NCBI GenBank assembly: GCA_019163375.1
Contig: JAFLKK010000004.1
Span: forward strand, 682,001-746,000
Source of the DNA: Paludibacter sp.
GTDB lineage: Bacteria; Bacteroidota; Bacteroidia; Bacteroidales; Paludibacteraceae
Direction: 5' to 3'
DNA: 64,000 bases
The translations under genes were made by a program, and so were the position numbers. Within the stretch, counting starts at the first letter, position 1. Every line of letters starts with the position of its first letter. The notes beneath the pieces are model-generated. The model searched no databases and was not told where the DNA came from. It saw nothing but the letters and a program-made list of their open reading frames with translations. Shown here piece after piece: positions 17,558 through 26,152 of the stretch.

Positions 17558-17590
17558 ATTCGGAGCGCGACTTGAAGTCGCACTCCGAAT
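17558..17590. repeat. GACTTGAAGTC palindromic repeat, copy at 17.6 kb
   Basis: ATTCGGAG, then GCGACTTGAAGTCGC, then CTCCGAAT: an almost perfect 33-bp palindrome. It is one of at least seven related copies in this window. Confidence 0.8.
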
Positions 17591-17614
17591 AAATACACTC
17601 CGAATAAGAAGGTT

Positions 17615-19819
17615 TTATTTTATCTGAATGCTGACACTGCTTTTTACATCTGCCGCAGAGGCTGCATTGCGCAATACAAATTCTCCCGGTTCAACTGTCC
17701 ACGACATGGTTTTTTCGTTGTAGAAAGCCATATCTTTTACTTTCACTTCCAATGACACGGTTTGGGTTTCGCCCGCTTTGAGGAATACTTTTTGGAATGC
17801 TTTCAACTCCTTAGCCGGACGCATTACCGACGCTTTGGGTTGCGATGCATATACCTGAACAGCTTCGGCACCATCCACCTTACCGGTATTTTTCAACGTG
17901 AAGGATATTTTGATGGTTTCATCGGCTTTGTAAGCCGGTTTGTCAGTCGCTATTTTACCATATTCAAAGCTTGTATACGACAGTCCGTAACCGAAGGCAA
18001 ACTGTGGAGCTATCTTTTTGGTATCGAACCAGCGGTAACCGACCAGAATATCTTCTTTGTAATATTGATTGATGCTATCGCCCGGATATGAAAGTCGACC
18101 AAATGAATGAGCTGCATTGTCTTCCAGTTTTTTAGGGAAAGAGAACGGCAATTTGCCCGATGGATTTACGGCTCCGCTAAGTACATTGGCAATGGCGTTT
18201 CCGCCTTCGGAACCCAGGTACCAACTTTGTACAATGGCAGGTACTGCTTTCTCCCATGGCATAGCCACGGCATTTCCGCTAATAAGGATTACCGCCACAT
18301 TTTTATTTACTTTCAGAATGGCTTCAATCAATTTGTCCTGTTCGAAAGGCAAGTTGTACGTTTTGCGATCTCCACCTTCAGCATCCTGAAAATGATTTTT
18401 GTTTAATCCGCCAACAAAGTAAACTACGTCTGCATTTTTAGCTGTCTCAACTGCTGCCTTAAACAACGAATCTGTATTCAATTTCGAAGGCTCTTCACGG
18501 TCGTACAACGAAGGACCGGAGGCATAACCCTGTGCATATACCACGTGGTCTTTACCGTATTTAGCTATCAAACCTTGGAGTGGAGAAACTTCGTATTTCA
18601 CTTTCAGAGTAGAAGAACCACCGCCTTCGGTTACGCTGCGGGTTGCATTTTCTCCAACCACTACGATTCTCTGATATTTACCTACAGGAGCAGGAAAAAA
18701 CTGTTTGTCGTTTTTCAACAATACAATACCTTCTTCGGCTACCTTGCGGGCAGTTTCGCTGTGGTCGGCACATACAAAACGGCCATAAGGGCGATTCGGA
18801 GTCATAGCGGTGCGGAAAATTAAACGCAACACACGACGGGCTTTGTCATCAACAACTGAAACAGGTGCTTCTCCTTTTTTCAGCATATCCAAAAATGGAC
18901 GAGCCAGAAAATAATCTTCGTATCCAAAGGTTGCTTTAGAGCTTAGTCCGTTTGTGTAACTTCCCATTTCAATGTCAAGCCCATTCAATGCAGCTTGTTT
19001 AGTGTCGTGTGCACCGCCCCAGTCGGTAACCACCGCTCCATCAAATTTCCAGTCGGTTTTCAGAATTTTATTCAACAAAAGATCGTTATGACAGCAATGT
19101 TGTCCGCGCAATTGATTGTACGAACCCATGATAGACCACACTTGTCCTTCTTCCACAGCCGCTTTAAAAGCAGGCAAATAGATTTCATACAGGGCGCGAT
19201 CGCTCAGGTTGACGTTGATATGTCCGCGCCATTCTTCCTGATTGTTCAGTGCATAATGTTTTACGCATGCCGCCACTCCGCTTTGTTGCACTCCTTTGAT
19301 ATAAGGTACCACCATAATGGACGCCAGGTAAGGATCTTCGCCCATATATTCGAAGTTACGACCATTCATGGGTGTGCGATAGATATTCACTCCGGGTCCC
19401 AGCAGAATATCTTTTCTGCGGTAGCGCGCTTCCTCACCAATAGCAACACCATAGGCAAGTGAAAGCGACGGGTTAAAGGTAGCCGCCAAACAAGTCAGAG
19501 CCGGGTAGGCGGTACAGGAATCGTTAGTAAAACCGGCATTTCCCCACGAATCCCATTGTATTTCTTCGCGCACACCGTGCGGACCGTCGCTCATCCATAT
19601 TTCCGGAATGCCCAGACGTGGCACACCGTGTGAGCTAAACTTGGATTGTGCATGGCACAAGGCCACTTTTTCTTCTAATGTCATAAGTGAAAGAGCACTT
19701 TCTACTCTTTGTTCGATGGACATTCTGTCGTCAAGGTAAACCGGCTTTTTGCTCTGAGCATTTACCTGAAGTCCCGCTCCTACCAATAAACAAAGCAGGG
19801 CTGTTTTGAATCTTTTCAT
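17615..19819 (-). CDS. GH3 beta-glucosidase (secreted)
   Basis: This 734-residue protein has a signal peptide (MKRFKTALLCLLVGAGLQVNAQ). The N-terminal GH3 barrel holds GPGVNIYRTPMNGRNFEYMG, VKHYALNNQE and the nucleophile Asp in GAVVTDWGGAHD (near residue 265). The C-terminal alpha/beta domain follows (VVGENATRSVTEGGGSSTLK), then a fibronectin-III-like domain (about 620-734, VDGAEAVQVYASQPKASVMR). The architecture fits beta-glucosidases that remove terminal glucose from xylogluco-oligosaccharides. It is last in the minus arm of the locus, 33 bp after a DUF3795 gene. Aryl- or other beta-glycosidase specificities cannot be excluded. Confidence 0.93.
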   Translation of the reverse strand: MKRFKTALLCLLVGAGLQVNAQSKKPVYLDDRMSIEQRVESALSLMTLEEKVALCHAQSKFSSHGVPRLGIPEIWMSDGPHGVREEIQWDSWGNAGFTNDSCTAYPALTCLAATFNPSLSLAYGVAIGEEARYRRKDILLGPGVNIYRTPMNGRNFEYMGEDPYLASIMVVPYIKGVQQSGVAACVKHYALNNQEEWRGHINVNLSDRALYEIYLPAFKAAVEEGQVWSIMGSYNQLRGQHCCHNDLLLNKILKTDWKFDGAVVTDWGGAHDTKQAALNGLDIEMGSYTNGLSSKATFGYEDYFLARPFLDMLKKGEAPVSVVDDKARRVLRLIFRTAMTPNRPYGRFVCADHSETARKVAEEGIVLLKNDKQFFPAPVGKYQRIVVVGENATRSVTEGGGSSTLKVKYEVSPLQGLIAKYGKDHVVYAQGYASGPSLYDREEPSKLNTDSLFKAAVETAKNADVVYFVGGLNKNHFQDAEGGDRKTYNLPFEQDKLIEAILKVNKNVAVILISGNAVAMPWEKAVPAIVQSWYLGSEGGNAIANVLSGAVNPSGKLPFSFPKKLEDNAAHSFGRLSYPGDSINQYYKEDILVGYRWFDTKKIAPQFAFGYGLSYTSFEYGKIATDKPAYKADETIKISFTLKNTGKVDGAEAVQVYASQPKASVMRPAKELKAFQKVFLKAGETQTVSLEVKVKDMAFYNEKTMSWTVEPGEFVLRNAASAADVKSSVSIQIK

Positions 19820-19852
19820 TGTTTTTCTATGTAATTATTTGATTATTTCTTA

Positions 19853-20191
19853 TTAATTCTTAAGCGACTGTAAATTTGCTATTGTTTCAGGTGCATATTG
19901 ATGAACCGCTTCAACTTTCTTACAAGAACTCATTTCAGTACAGTCGCCACAGGTTTCGAATGCTTTTTCCTTCACACAATTCCTTATCTCGCAGATATCA
20001 CAATAACCAAAATGGACACCAGTCGTGCGACAACCATTGCAATTTATCATTTCAGCGGTAATGATTGCCTTGTTCATGGCAGACCATTCTTCGGCAGTTT
20101 TTCTTCGCAAATCATTATCATTCGTATCAGTTGCAATTTTTGCATTGCAGGTGGCACATTCTAAGCCACAACATGAAATTAATTTTTCCAT
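19853..20191 (-). CDS. DUF3795 cysteine-rich protein
   Basis: This 112-residue cytosolic protein has 13 cysteines in paired motifs: LISCCGLECATCNAK, NCNGCRTTG, YCDICEIRNCVKEK, FETCGDCTEMSSCKK. These match the DUF3795 family, presumed to bind zinc or another metal, with no established function. It sits between GH95 (79 bp upstream) and GH3 (33 bp downstream) on the same strand, so it is probably co-transcribed with carbohydrate enzymes. A role in sugar metabolism is not indicated by its sequence. Confidence 0.85.
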   Translation of the reverse strand: MEKLISCCGLECATCNAKIATDTNDNDLRRKTAEEWSAMNKAIITAEMINCNGCRTTGVHFGYCDICEIRNCVKEKAFETCGDCTEMSSCKKVEAVHQYAPETIANLQSLKN

Positions 20192-20269
20192 TTTGTTTAT
20201 TTAATAGATTCCTGTTTCTATAACTCAGGGCTAAATTATCATATAGTGGTGTAAAACTGGTTTACAATA

Positions 20270-22660
20270 TTACCATTTTAGTGTCATTTTCCGACCCTTG
20301 GGCAGTGTTATCGTTTTTTGTTTATTCCCACAAACCAAAGTTATTTTTCCACCTGTTTTGGATGAAATGGTTACTGTCTTTGGTATTTTGTTTGCCCAAT
20401 TCATCGATACTACAAAACCACCACGCGCACAGATGCCACTCACCGAACCTTCGCTCCAGGCATCCGACAAAGCCGGCAACAGTGTAATTCGCTTGTCGGT
20501 GGACTGCACCAACATTTCGGCTACTGCTGCCGCACCACCAAAGTTTCCATCAATCTGGAACGGCGGATGCGCATCGAACAGGTTTGGATATGTTCCACCA
20601 CCGCGGTGTTTACTGTCTTTTACACCATCCGGGTCAACATATCTCAATAATTCGCGATACATTTTATAGGCACGATTCCCGTCGCCGAGACGCGCCCATA
20701 GATTGATGCGCCAGCCTTTCGACCAACCTGTTGTTTCGTCGCCTTTAATTTCGAGGGCTTTGCGACAAGCGTTGGCTAACTCGGGGGTAGTGGCAGGGGT
20801 GATATGATCGCCAGGGAATAATCCGAACAAGTGTGATTGATGACGATGCTGTGGATCCTGATCGTCCCAGTCGTAATACCATTCTTGCAAATTTCCTTTT
20901 TTGCCAATTTTATAGGGGTGCAAGCGAGCCAATGTACTTTCGGCTTTTGCACGAAATTCCGCATCGACATTCAACAGCTTGGATGCTTCGATGATCTGCA
21001 TCAAACAAGCACGAATCATGGCCAAATCGGCTGTTCCGCCATAAAAAGTTGCACCCTGGTATCCTGAAGGCGAAATAAATTTATTTTCGGGCGAAGTAGA
21101 CGGCGAGGTAATCAGTTTGCCCTCTTTATCTTCGACCAACCATTCGATGCAAAACTCAGCTGCACCGCGCATAATGCTATAAGCTTCGTTTTTTAGATAG
21201 TTTTTGTCTTGTGTAAACAAGAAATGTTCCCAAAGATGCGTACTTAACCACGCACCGCCCATGTTCCAGCACGCCCATACCGGATCGTCGTGACCAAAGT
21301 TACCCACAGGGTTACTCATGGCCCAGATGTCGCTGTTGTGGCATGCCACCCAACCGTTAGCGCCATAAAATGTTTTGGCAGTAACTTTGCCGGTCTCCGA
21401 TACATTTTTGATAAAGCTCAGCAGCGGAAGATGCATTTCCGAAAGGTTGGTGTTTTCGGCCAGCCAGTAATTTTCCTCGGCATTGATATTGGTAGTATAG
21501 TTACTGCTCCATGGCGGACGCAGGTATGGGTTCCAAATTCCCTGCAGGTTAGCCGGAACACCAAGTGTACGCGAACTGCTAATCAATAAATAACGTCCGT
21601 ATTGGAAGTATAATATCTCCAGAGTTTTGTCTTCTTTGCCTTCGGCATAGCGTCTCAGACGCTCGTCGGTAGGCAGACTCGGTGCTGTGCTTGCTCCCAG
21701 GTTTAAACTTACACGATTGAAGAATTTTTGATAATCCTGCAGGTGAGCATTCTTTAGTTGAAAGAATTGTTTTGGCAATGCTTTCTCCATTTGGTCGTTG
21801 GCAATTTCGGCATCGTTCAACCCTTCGGTGGCCGGATTTTTATTAAATCCATTAAAACTGGTGGCAACAGAAACAAAAACAATTGCTTCTGTTCCATTTC
21901 TCAATACCAGCGTGCTATCCGTCACTTTCACAGCTCCATCTGTGCTTTGTATTTGCATCAAAGAAGAAAAGCGGGTACCTCTTGTTTCATCAAAAATAAC
22001 AGTATTGTCTACATAGTTAGGTTTAGCCACTACAGGAGCATAGCCTTTTGCAGTTAGCATCTTACCTACTGCATACATCTTGTTTTTCAGCAAACTTTCA
22101 AACTTTACATCAAAATTCAATGATCCCTTTTTGCTGCTGGTAAGTCTGATTACCATTATCTTGTCGGGGTTGGATATAAAATACTCGCGGGTATATTTCA
22201 CGCCGTTGATTTCGTAAGACACTTTCGAAATGGCATTTGAGATGTTTAATTCGCGGTAATATTTTGTGGGTGTTCCACTGTTTTTAAAGTTCAAAAACAG
22301 GGTGCCCAGTGGTGCATAGGAGTTTGAATAGGTTCCCTGAAGTTTACGGTTCAGCTGATCGGCCAGCTTATAATCTTCATTTTTAAGAGCTTCTCTGATG
22401 GCCGGCAAGTTTTTATACCCTTCGGGAAGCATGTTGGCATTCACCGGTTCGCCCGCCCAGAGTGTGGCGTCGTTCAAATAGATTTGGTCGGAGTTGACAC
22501 CTCCAAAAACAGATGCTCCCATTTTACCATTTCCAAGCACCAAACTTTCCTCAAAATACTGAGCCGGTTTATTGTACCATAAAATCTGATTGGATTGTGC
22601 CTGCAAATAGCTTCCCAGCAAGAGGAAGAAGCAAATGACGGTTAAAGTTGTTTTTTTCAT
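20270..22660 (-). CDS. GH95 alpha-L-fucosidase (or alpha-L-galactosidase), secreted
   Basis: This 796-residue protein has a signal peptide (MKKTTLTVICFFLLLGSYLQAQ). The N-terminal beta-sandwich begins ILWYNKPAQYFEESLVLGNG followed by GKMGASVFGG and LNDATLWAGEP, the hallmark opening of GH95. The (alpha/alpha)6 barrel holds NINAEENYWLAENTNLSEMH, HRHQSHLFGLFPGDHITPA and FQIDGNFGGAAAVAEML, with the Asn/Asp/Glu catalytic set expected there. GH95 enzymes invert alpha-1,2-linked fucose, the cap on xyloglucan side chains, which fits this locus. The alternative alpha-L-galactosidase activity depends on one active-site residue that I cannot assign. It is preceded by a small unknown gene, 50 bp away. 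Confidence 0.93.
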   Translation of the reverse strand: MKKTTLTVICFFLLLGSYLQAQSNQILWYNKPAQYFEESLVLGNGKMGASVFGGVNSDQIYLNDATLWAGEPVNANMLPEGYKNLPAIREALKNEDYKLADQLNRKLQGTYSNSYAPLGTLFLNFKNSGTPTKYYRELNISNAISKVSYEINGVKYTREYFISNPDKIMVIRLTSSKKGSLNFDVKFESLLKNKMYAVGKMLTAKGYAPVVAKPNYVDNTVIFDETRGTRFSSLMQIQSTDGAVKVTDSTLVLRNGTEAIVFVSVATSFNGFNKNPATEGLNDAEIANDQMEKALPKQFFQLKNAHLQDYQKFFNRVSLNLGASTAPSLPTDERLRRYAEGKEDKTLEILYFQYGRYLLISSSRTLGVPANLQGIWNPYLRPPWSSNYTTNINAEENYWLAENTNLSEMHLPLLSFIKNVSETGKVTAKTFYGANGWVACHNSDIWAMSNPVGNFGHDDPVWACWNMGGAWLSTHLWEHFLFTQDKNYLKNEAYSIMRGAAEFCIEWLVEDKEGKLITSPSTSPENKFISPSGYQGATFYGGTADLAMIRACLMQIIEASKLLNVDAEFRAKAESTLARLHPYKIGKKGNLQEWYYDWDDQDPQHRHQSHLFGLFPGDHITPATTPELANACRKALEIKGDETTGWSKGWRINLWARLGDGNRAYKMYRELLRYVDPDGVKDSKHRGGGTYPNLFDAHPPFQIDGNFGGAAAVAEMLVQSTDKRITLLPALSDAWSEGSVSGICARGGFVVSMNWANKIPKTVTISSKTGGKITLVCGNKQKTITLPKGRKMTLKW

Positions 22661-22710
22661 TGAATAAAATTTATCTGGTTTTCCGAATAATGTTCTTATT
22701 GTTTCTAAAA

Positions 22711-23043
22711 TTACTTCAAAAATGTATCAATAGATTGTTGAAGTGGAGTGTTCAGTTTTGCGTCCGAAGGCATTACATCCAATAGAAATTCCTCATTTTC
22801 TAAATTCAGAAGTGCTCCCAGCTTATTGAAAGCGACCTGTTCCTGTTCGAATATCCGCAATTCGGTATCTCCATCCGAATGCATCGACACAAAATTAAGT
22901 TTCTTCAACTTTGCTTCCGGCTTGTCGAACAACAGCCAAAAGAAAAGCTTAGACTTGTCTGTTTCGTTCGGCAGCAATCTTTTTATCTCAATGAGCGAAA
23001 GCAAGTCCGATTCGAAGTAATAAAGTATTTTGAAATTTGTCAT
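22711..23043 (-). CDS. Hypothetical protein
   Basis: This 110-residue cytosolic protein is not recognised. The sequence is well composed and lacks low complexity: KILYYFESDLLSLIEIKRLL, SKLFFWLLFDKPEAKLKKLN, FLLDVMPSDAKLNTPLQQ. No signal peptide or membrane segment is seen. It precedes GH95 by 50 bp on the same strand and follows the 21-bp tandem array, so it may be the first gene of the operon GH95-DUF3795-GH3. Confidence 0.6.
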   Translation of the reverse strand: MTNFKILYYFESDLLSLIEIKRLLPNETDKSKLFFWLLFDKPEAKLKKLNFVSMHSDGDTELRIFEQEQVAFNKLGALLNLENEEFLLDVMPSDAKLNTPLQQSIDTFLK

Positions 23044-23074
23044 TTTTTCTATAGTTATTCTTGTTCTAATCCCT

Positions 23075-23107
23075 TCGTGGCGCTACATCGAGTCGCACTC
23101 CAAATAA
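23075..23107. repeat. Decayed GACTTGAAGTC-type repeat left of the tandem array
   Basis: GTGGCGCTACATCGAGTC then GCACTCCAAATAA is a degraded version of the GGGGCGCGACTTGAAGTC ... CTCCGAAT palindrome found elsewhere. It directly precedes the tandem array. Confidence 0.5.
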
Positions 23108-23138
23108 TAACCGATTACCACTAATAAGCTGCCTCGTT

Positions 23139-23454
23139 GCGCTACATAAAGTTACTAATGCGATGCATCCAATGCCTCATGCGGTACATGAAGTTGCTCG
23201 TGCGGTACTGCAAATGCCTTATGCGGTATACAAATTGTCAAATGCGCTACATAAAAGTTGCTCGCGCGGCACATTCTTTTAACAGCGCGGTGCATCCAAT
23301 GCCTCATACGGTACATCCATTTGCAAATACGCTGCTTCCAATGGCTTCCACGGTGCTTCCAGTTGCTTCCACGGTACGTCCAATTGCTTCCACGGTGCTT
23401 CCAGTGGCAAATACGGTACATCCAATGGCAAATACGAGGCTTCCACAGCCAATA
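23139..23454. repeat. 21-bp tandem repeat array, ~15 units
   Basis: Fifteen consecutive units of 21 bp (one of 22) share the core RCGGTACATCCAATTGC plus four variable bases. Examples start GCGGTACATGAAGTTGC (23181), GCGGTGCATCCAATGCC (23287), ACGGTGCTTCCAGTTGC (23350) and ACGGTACATCCAATGGC (23413). Because 21 is a multiple of three, several frames on both strands stay open, but the encoded heptads have no signs of a real gene. Left-hand units resemble the adjacent palindromic repeat (GCG...ACATGAAGT.GC versus GCG..GACTTGAAGTCGC), suggesting how the array arose. Confidence 0.85.
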
Positions 23455-23461
23455 TGTCTCC

Positions 23462-23494
23462 ATTCGGAGTGCGACTTAAAGCCGCACTCCGAAT
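23462..23494. repeat. GACTTGAAGTC palindromic repeat, right of the tandem array
   Basis: ATTCGGAGTGCGACTTAAAG continuing into CCGCACTCCGAAT: arms ATTCGGAGTGCG / CGCACTCCGAAT pair perfectly. It lies between the array and the GH31 stop codon and may also act as the terminator of that gene. Confidence 0.75.
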
Positions 23495-23520
23495 AAAGGC
23501 AGGATTACATCCCAAAAGTA

Positions 23521-25884
23521 TTATTTTATTTGATATTTCACTCCAGCAATAATCCCTTTTTCCACTTGATAGGTAGCACCTTTTTTGCTCAGTTGCACTT
23601 CCACCAATTTATTGTCCAAAGGTAAGCAAATTAGTCCTTTTGCAAAAGACTGATTGCCATAAACTTTTAGGTCAATGGTCGACCAATCAATCTTATCCGT
23701 CGACTGTGCAAGCTTGGCGTGTGGAATGACAGCACCATCGCGAACGAGGATGATACAAGGGATTTCTCCTGCCTCGATATCGTTCCAACCACGGTCGTAG
23801 GTTTTACCGCTTTGATAGTCGATCCATCTACCACCCGGCAAATATACCTGACGGCCTTTGGTATTTTCCATCAATGGAGCCACATAAATATCAGAGCCAA
23901 AAAGATAGGCATCATCCACTGTCCATGCACCGGGATCGTTAGGGAATTCCACAAAAAGTGCGCGTACCATTGGCAACCCTTTTTCGGTACATTCTTTAGC
24001 TTGCGCGTACACGTAAGGCATGAGTTTGTACTTCATTTCGGCAGCACCACGGAAGGCTTTCATGAAACCTGCATCGTACAACCATGGCTCTTTGGGAGGT
24101 GCTCCATGTGCACGACTGTGCGACGTAAGGAAACCGAACGGTAACCAGCGACGGTACAATGCTTCGGGCGAAGATTGAACGAAGCCGCCAATATCGTGAC
24201 TCCAAAATGAGAATCCGCTCAAGCCAAAGGACAAACCACCACGCAATTCCGATTCCATGGCAATGTCTTTGTTGGCAGCATCACCGCCCCAATGCAAGGG
24301 ATAACGTTGACTGCCGGCCCACGCGCTGCGCGCCCAGATAATGTTTTCGTTGTTGGTAGCTTTGGTAATATCTGCCACTGCTTTGTTGTAGCGCAATGGG
24401 TAGAGATTATGTTCGTACCAGCCACCACGCCCCGAAGCGTAAACGCCTTCCAGCGGAGCTGCCTCGCCAAAGTCGACCTTGATAGCTCCAACGCCCATTT
24501 TGAGCAATCCGGCCAGCTTGTCCTGGTACCATTTCACGGTGTTGGTATTCGAGAAATCAAGCACGGCATCCTCGTAGGACATTTCACCTTTCGTATTCTT
24601 TACATGCAGATTTTTATCAATAATTTCCGGAAAAAATTTATTTTTTGGTGTGAAATATGTCAGCTGCCACAACGAAATATGGAAACCATCCTTTTTCAAA
24701 TCGTTGATCATCTTCTGAGGATCGGAGAAGCGGGAAGGTGCAAATTTGTAATCGCACTGCCAATCGGTTTCGAACCAACCGGTATCGAAGTGAATCACAT
24801 CCGAAGGGATTTTATTTTCACGCAATTTAGCCGCCACCTCATAGCCTTCTTTTTGTGCAAAATAGGTAATGCGGCTCATCCATGTTCCGAACGACCAAAG
24901 CGGAGGCATTTGTGCTTTTCCGGTAATCTCGGTATATTCATTTAAAATATCTTTTGGCTCTCCCACAAAAACAAATAAATCCAAAGTTTCGTCGCCCATA
25001 AACAGTTTATTGGCACCCACATAGGTGTTCCCAAAATCGCAGGTAACAGGTGCAGAAGTATGCATAAACATACCGTAACCACGACTGCTCATAAAAAATG
25101 GAATGGGTTTGTACATCGCATCCGTTTCAGGACCTTGTGGATCGGTAACGAACAGGTTTACCTTTTGTCCGCGTTTATCCAGCTTGGTGAATGACTCACC
25201 GCAACCAAAAATCTTTTCGTTGGGAGACAATGAAAATACCGGATTTATCTCGCGACTGTTATCTACACCTTTTTTGATAAAATTGAAAGGCAATATTTTT
25301 ACCTGCGACGAATCGTTATCATTCCAGCGCCATGTGTCGGTCAGGCGGTTGCCTCTGGCATCCATCAGCACAATGCGGAACGGATTTTCTTCTATCAGCA
25401 ATTTTCCAAACGCACTGGTATAGGCATGTCCGGTTTTCGTTTTAGCATATTTCCACGAACTGTCCTTGCCCGGCTCTTTCACCAACATAGGCGAGTCGAA
25501 AGGCTTTGGTTCCACGGGGGTTGTCAGCATACGAATGCGCAAGGTACGGGGAGTAATAAAATCGACCGTGAAGCCCAGTTCGGGGTTTTGCTGATAGGCG
25601 TCGCCAGGGAAATCGAGCATTTTCAAATCCTGCGGTAAAATAGTGGTAGCATTGAAGGCCTGACGGGTGTAAAGCGACGAGCGTTTCCAACTAATCTTTC
25701 CTTTGGCAGTAGCCGGATCGAAACTGGCCAACTTATCGGCAAAGAAAAAGGTGTTGTGAAAATCCTTAAAGTCGAGGCTCATATCCACGGGGTCGCCGAG
25801 GAGTCGTGTCTGTGGCTGCGCCATAAGTGGCTGCAAACAACTGCAAGCCAGCAAAAGGAAAGCGGAAATAATTTGTTTTTTCAT
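23521..25884 (-). CDS. GH31 alpha-xylosidase/alpha-glucosidase (secreted)
   Basis: The ATG at 25884 gives a 787-residue protein with a signal peptide (MKKQIISAFLLLACSCLQPL). An upstream extension to 25974 reads as AT-rich leader. The N-terminal beta-sandwich (GCGESFTKLDKRGQKVNLF) leads into the GH31 barrel with DVIHFDTGWFETDWQCDYKF, the nucleophile Asp in GAIKVDFGEAAP (~470) and the acid/base Asp in LHWGGDAANKD (~533). The FDTGWFE..CDYKF pattern resembles YicI-type alpha-xylosidases. In this locus it would remove alpha-1,6-xylose from xyloglucan oligosaccharides. A second GH31 with a PA14 insert is at 32.9 kb, so the two may split substrates. Confidence 0.92.
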   Translation of the reverse strand: MKKQIISAFLLLACSCLQPLMAQPQTRLLGDPVDMSLDFKDFHNTFFFADKLASFDPATAKGKISWKRSSLYTRQAFNATTILPQDLKMLDFPGDAYQQNPELGFTVDFITPRTLRIRMLTTPVEPKPFDSPMLVKEPGKDSSWKYAKTKTGHAYTSAFGKLLIEENPFRIVLMDARGNRLTDTWRWNDNDSSQVKILPFNFIKKGVDNSREINPVFSLSPNEKIFGCGESFTKLDKRGQKVNLFVTDPQGPETDAMYKPIPFFMSSRGYGMFMHTSAPVTCDFGNTYVGANKLFMGDETLDLFVFVGEPKDILNEYTEITGKAQMPPLWSFGTWMSRITYFAQKEGYEVAAKLRENKIPSDVIHFDTGWFETDWQCDYKFAPSRFSDPQKMINDLKKDGFHISLWQLTYFTPKNKFFPEIIDKNLHVKNTKGEMSYEDAVLDFSNTNTVKWYQDKLAGLLKMGVGAIKVDFGEAAPLEGVYASGRGGWYEHNLYPLRYNKAVADITKATNNENIIWARSAWAGSQRYPLHWGGDAANKDIAMESELRGGLSFGLSGFSFWSHDIGGFVQSSPEALYRRWLPFGFLTSHSRAHGAPPKEPWLYDAGFMKAFRGAAEMKYKLMPYVYAQAKECTEKGLPMVRALFVEFPNDPGAWTVDDAYLFGSDIYVAPLMENTKGRQVYLPGGRWIDYQSGKTYDRGWNDIEAGEIPCIILVRDGAVIPHAKLAQSTDKIDWSTIDLKVYGNQSFAKGLICLPLDNKLVEVQLSKKGATYQVEKGIIAGVKYQIK

Positions 25885-25989
25885 GGAATTATATGTTTTT
25901 TTTGTTATTGTTGAGAAGATAAGTAAGTGACAATTATTATTAATATATTTGTTAAATCTGTATCTATGAATCATTTTTGCTAATTTTGA

Positions 25990-26110
25990 CCTCTATCCCT
26001 AACCCTTTCTCCCAAGGAGAAAGGGGACACAGCATCTCAAATTTAGAGACTCTGCTATTAATTTTCACTCAGCAAAGTCCCTCTCCTCGGGAGAGGGATT
26101 TAGGGAGAGG
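25990..26110. repeat. Inverted-repeat element between GH31 and GH3
   Basis: The left arm CCTCTATCCCTAACCCTTTC and right arm GAGAGGGATTTAGGGAGAGG are imperfect reverse complements, each followed inward by its own small hairpin (CTCCCAAGGAGAAAGGGGAC; GTCCCTCTCCTCGGGAGAGG). The ~50-bp centre is AT-rich and noncoding. A similar arrangement with CCCCTGAAGGGG arms is at 62.15 kb. An (ATT)n tract of about seven units follows at 26138-26157. Confidence 0.7.
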
Positions 26111-26152
26111 TTGAAATCAAAAAACATATCATAATATTTATTATTATTATTA

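Noticed and set aside
23139-23454. CRISPR array
   Set aside because: Units are contiguous without unique spacers, are only 21 bp, and no cas gene is near.
23137-23515. Overlapping open frames on both strands through the 21-bp array
   Set aside because: The repeat length is a multiple of three, so frames stay open by arithmetic. The encoded heptads (e.g. LMRYIKL) have no domain, promoter or consistent start.
25885-25974. N-terminal 30-codon extension of the 23.5-kb GH31
   Set aside because: The extension is AT-rich leader sequence; the signal peptide begins exactly at the internal ATG (25884).
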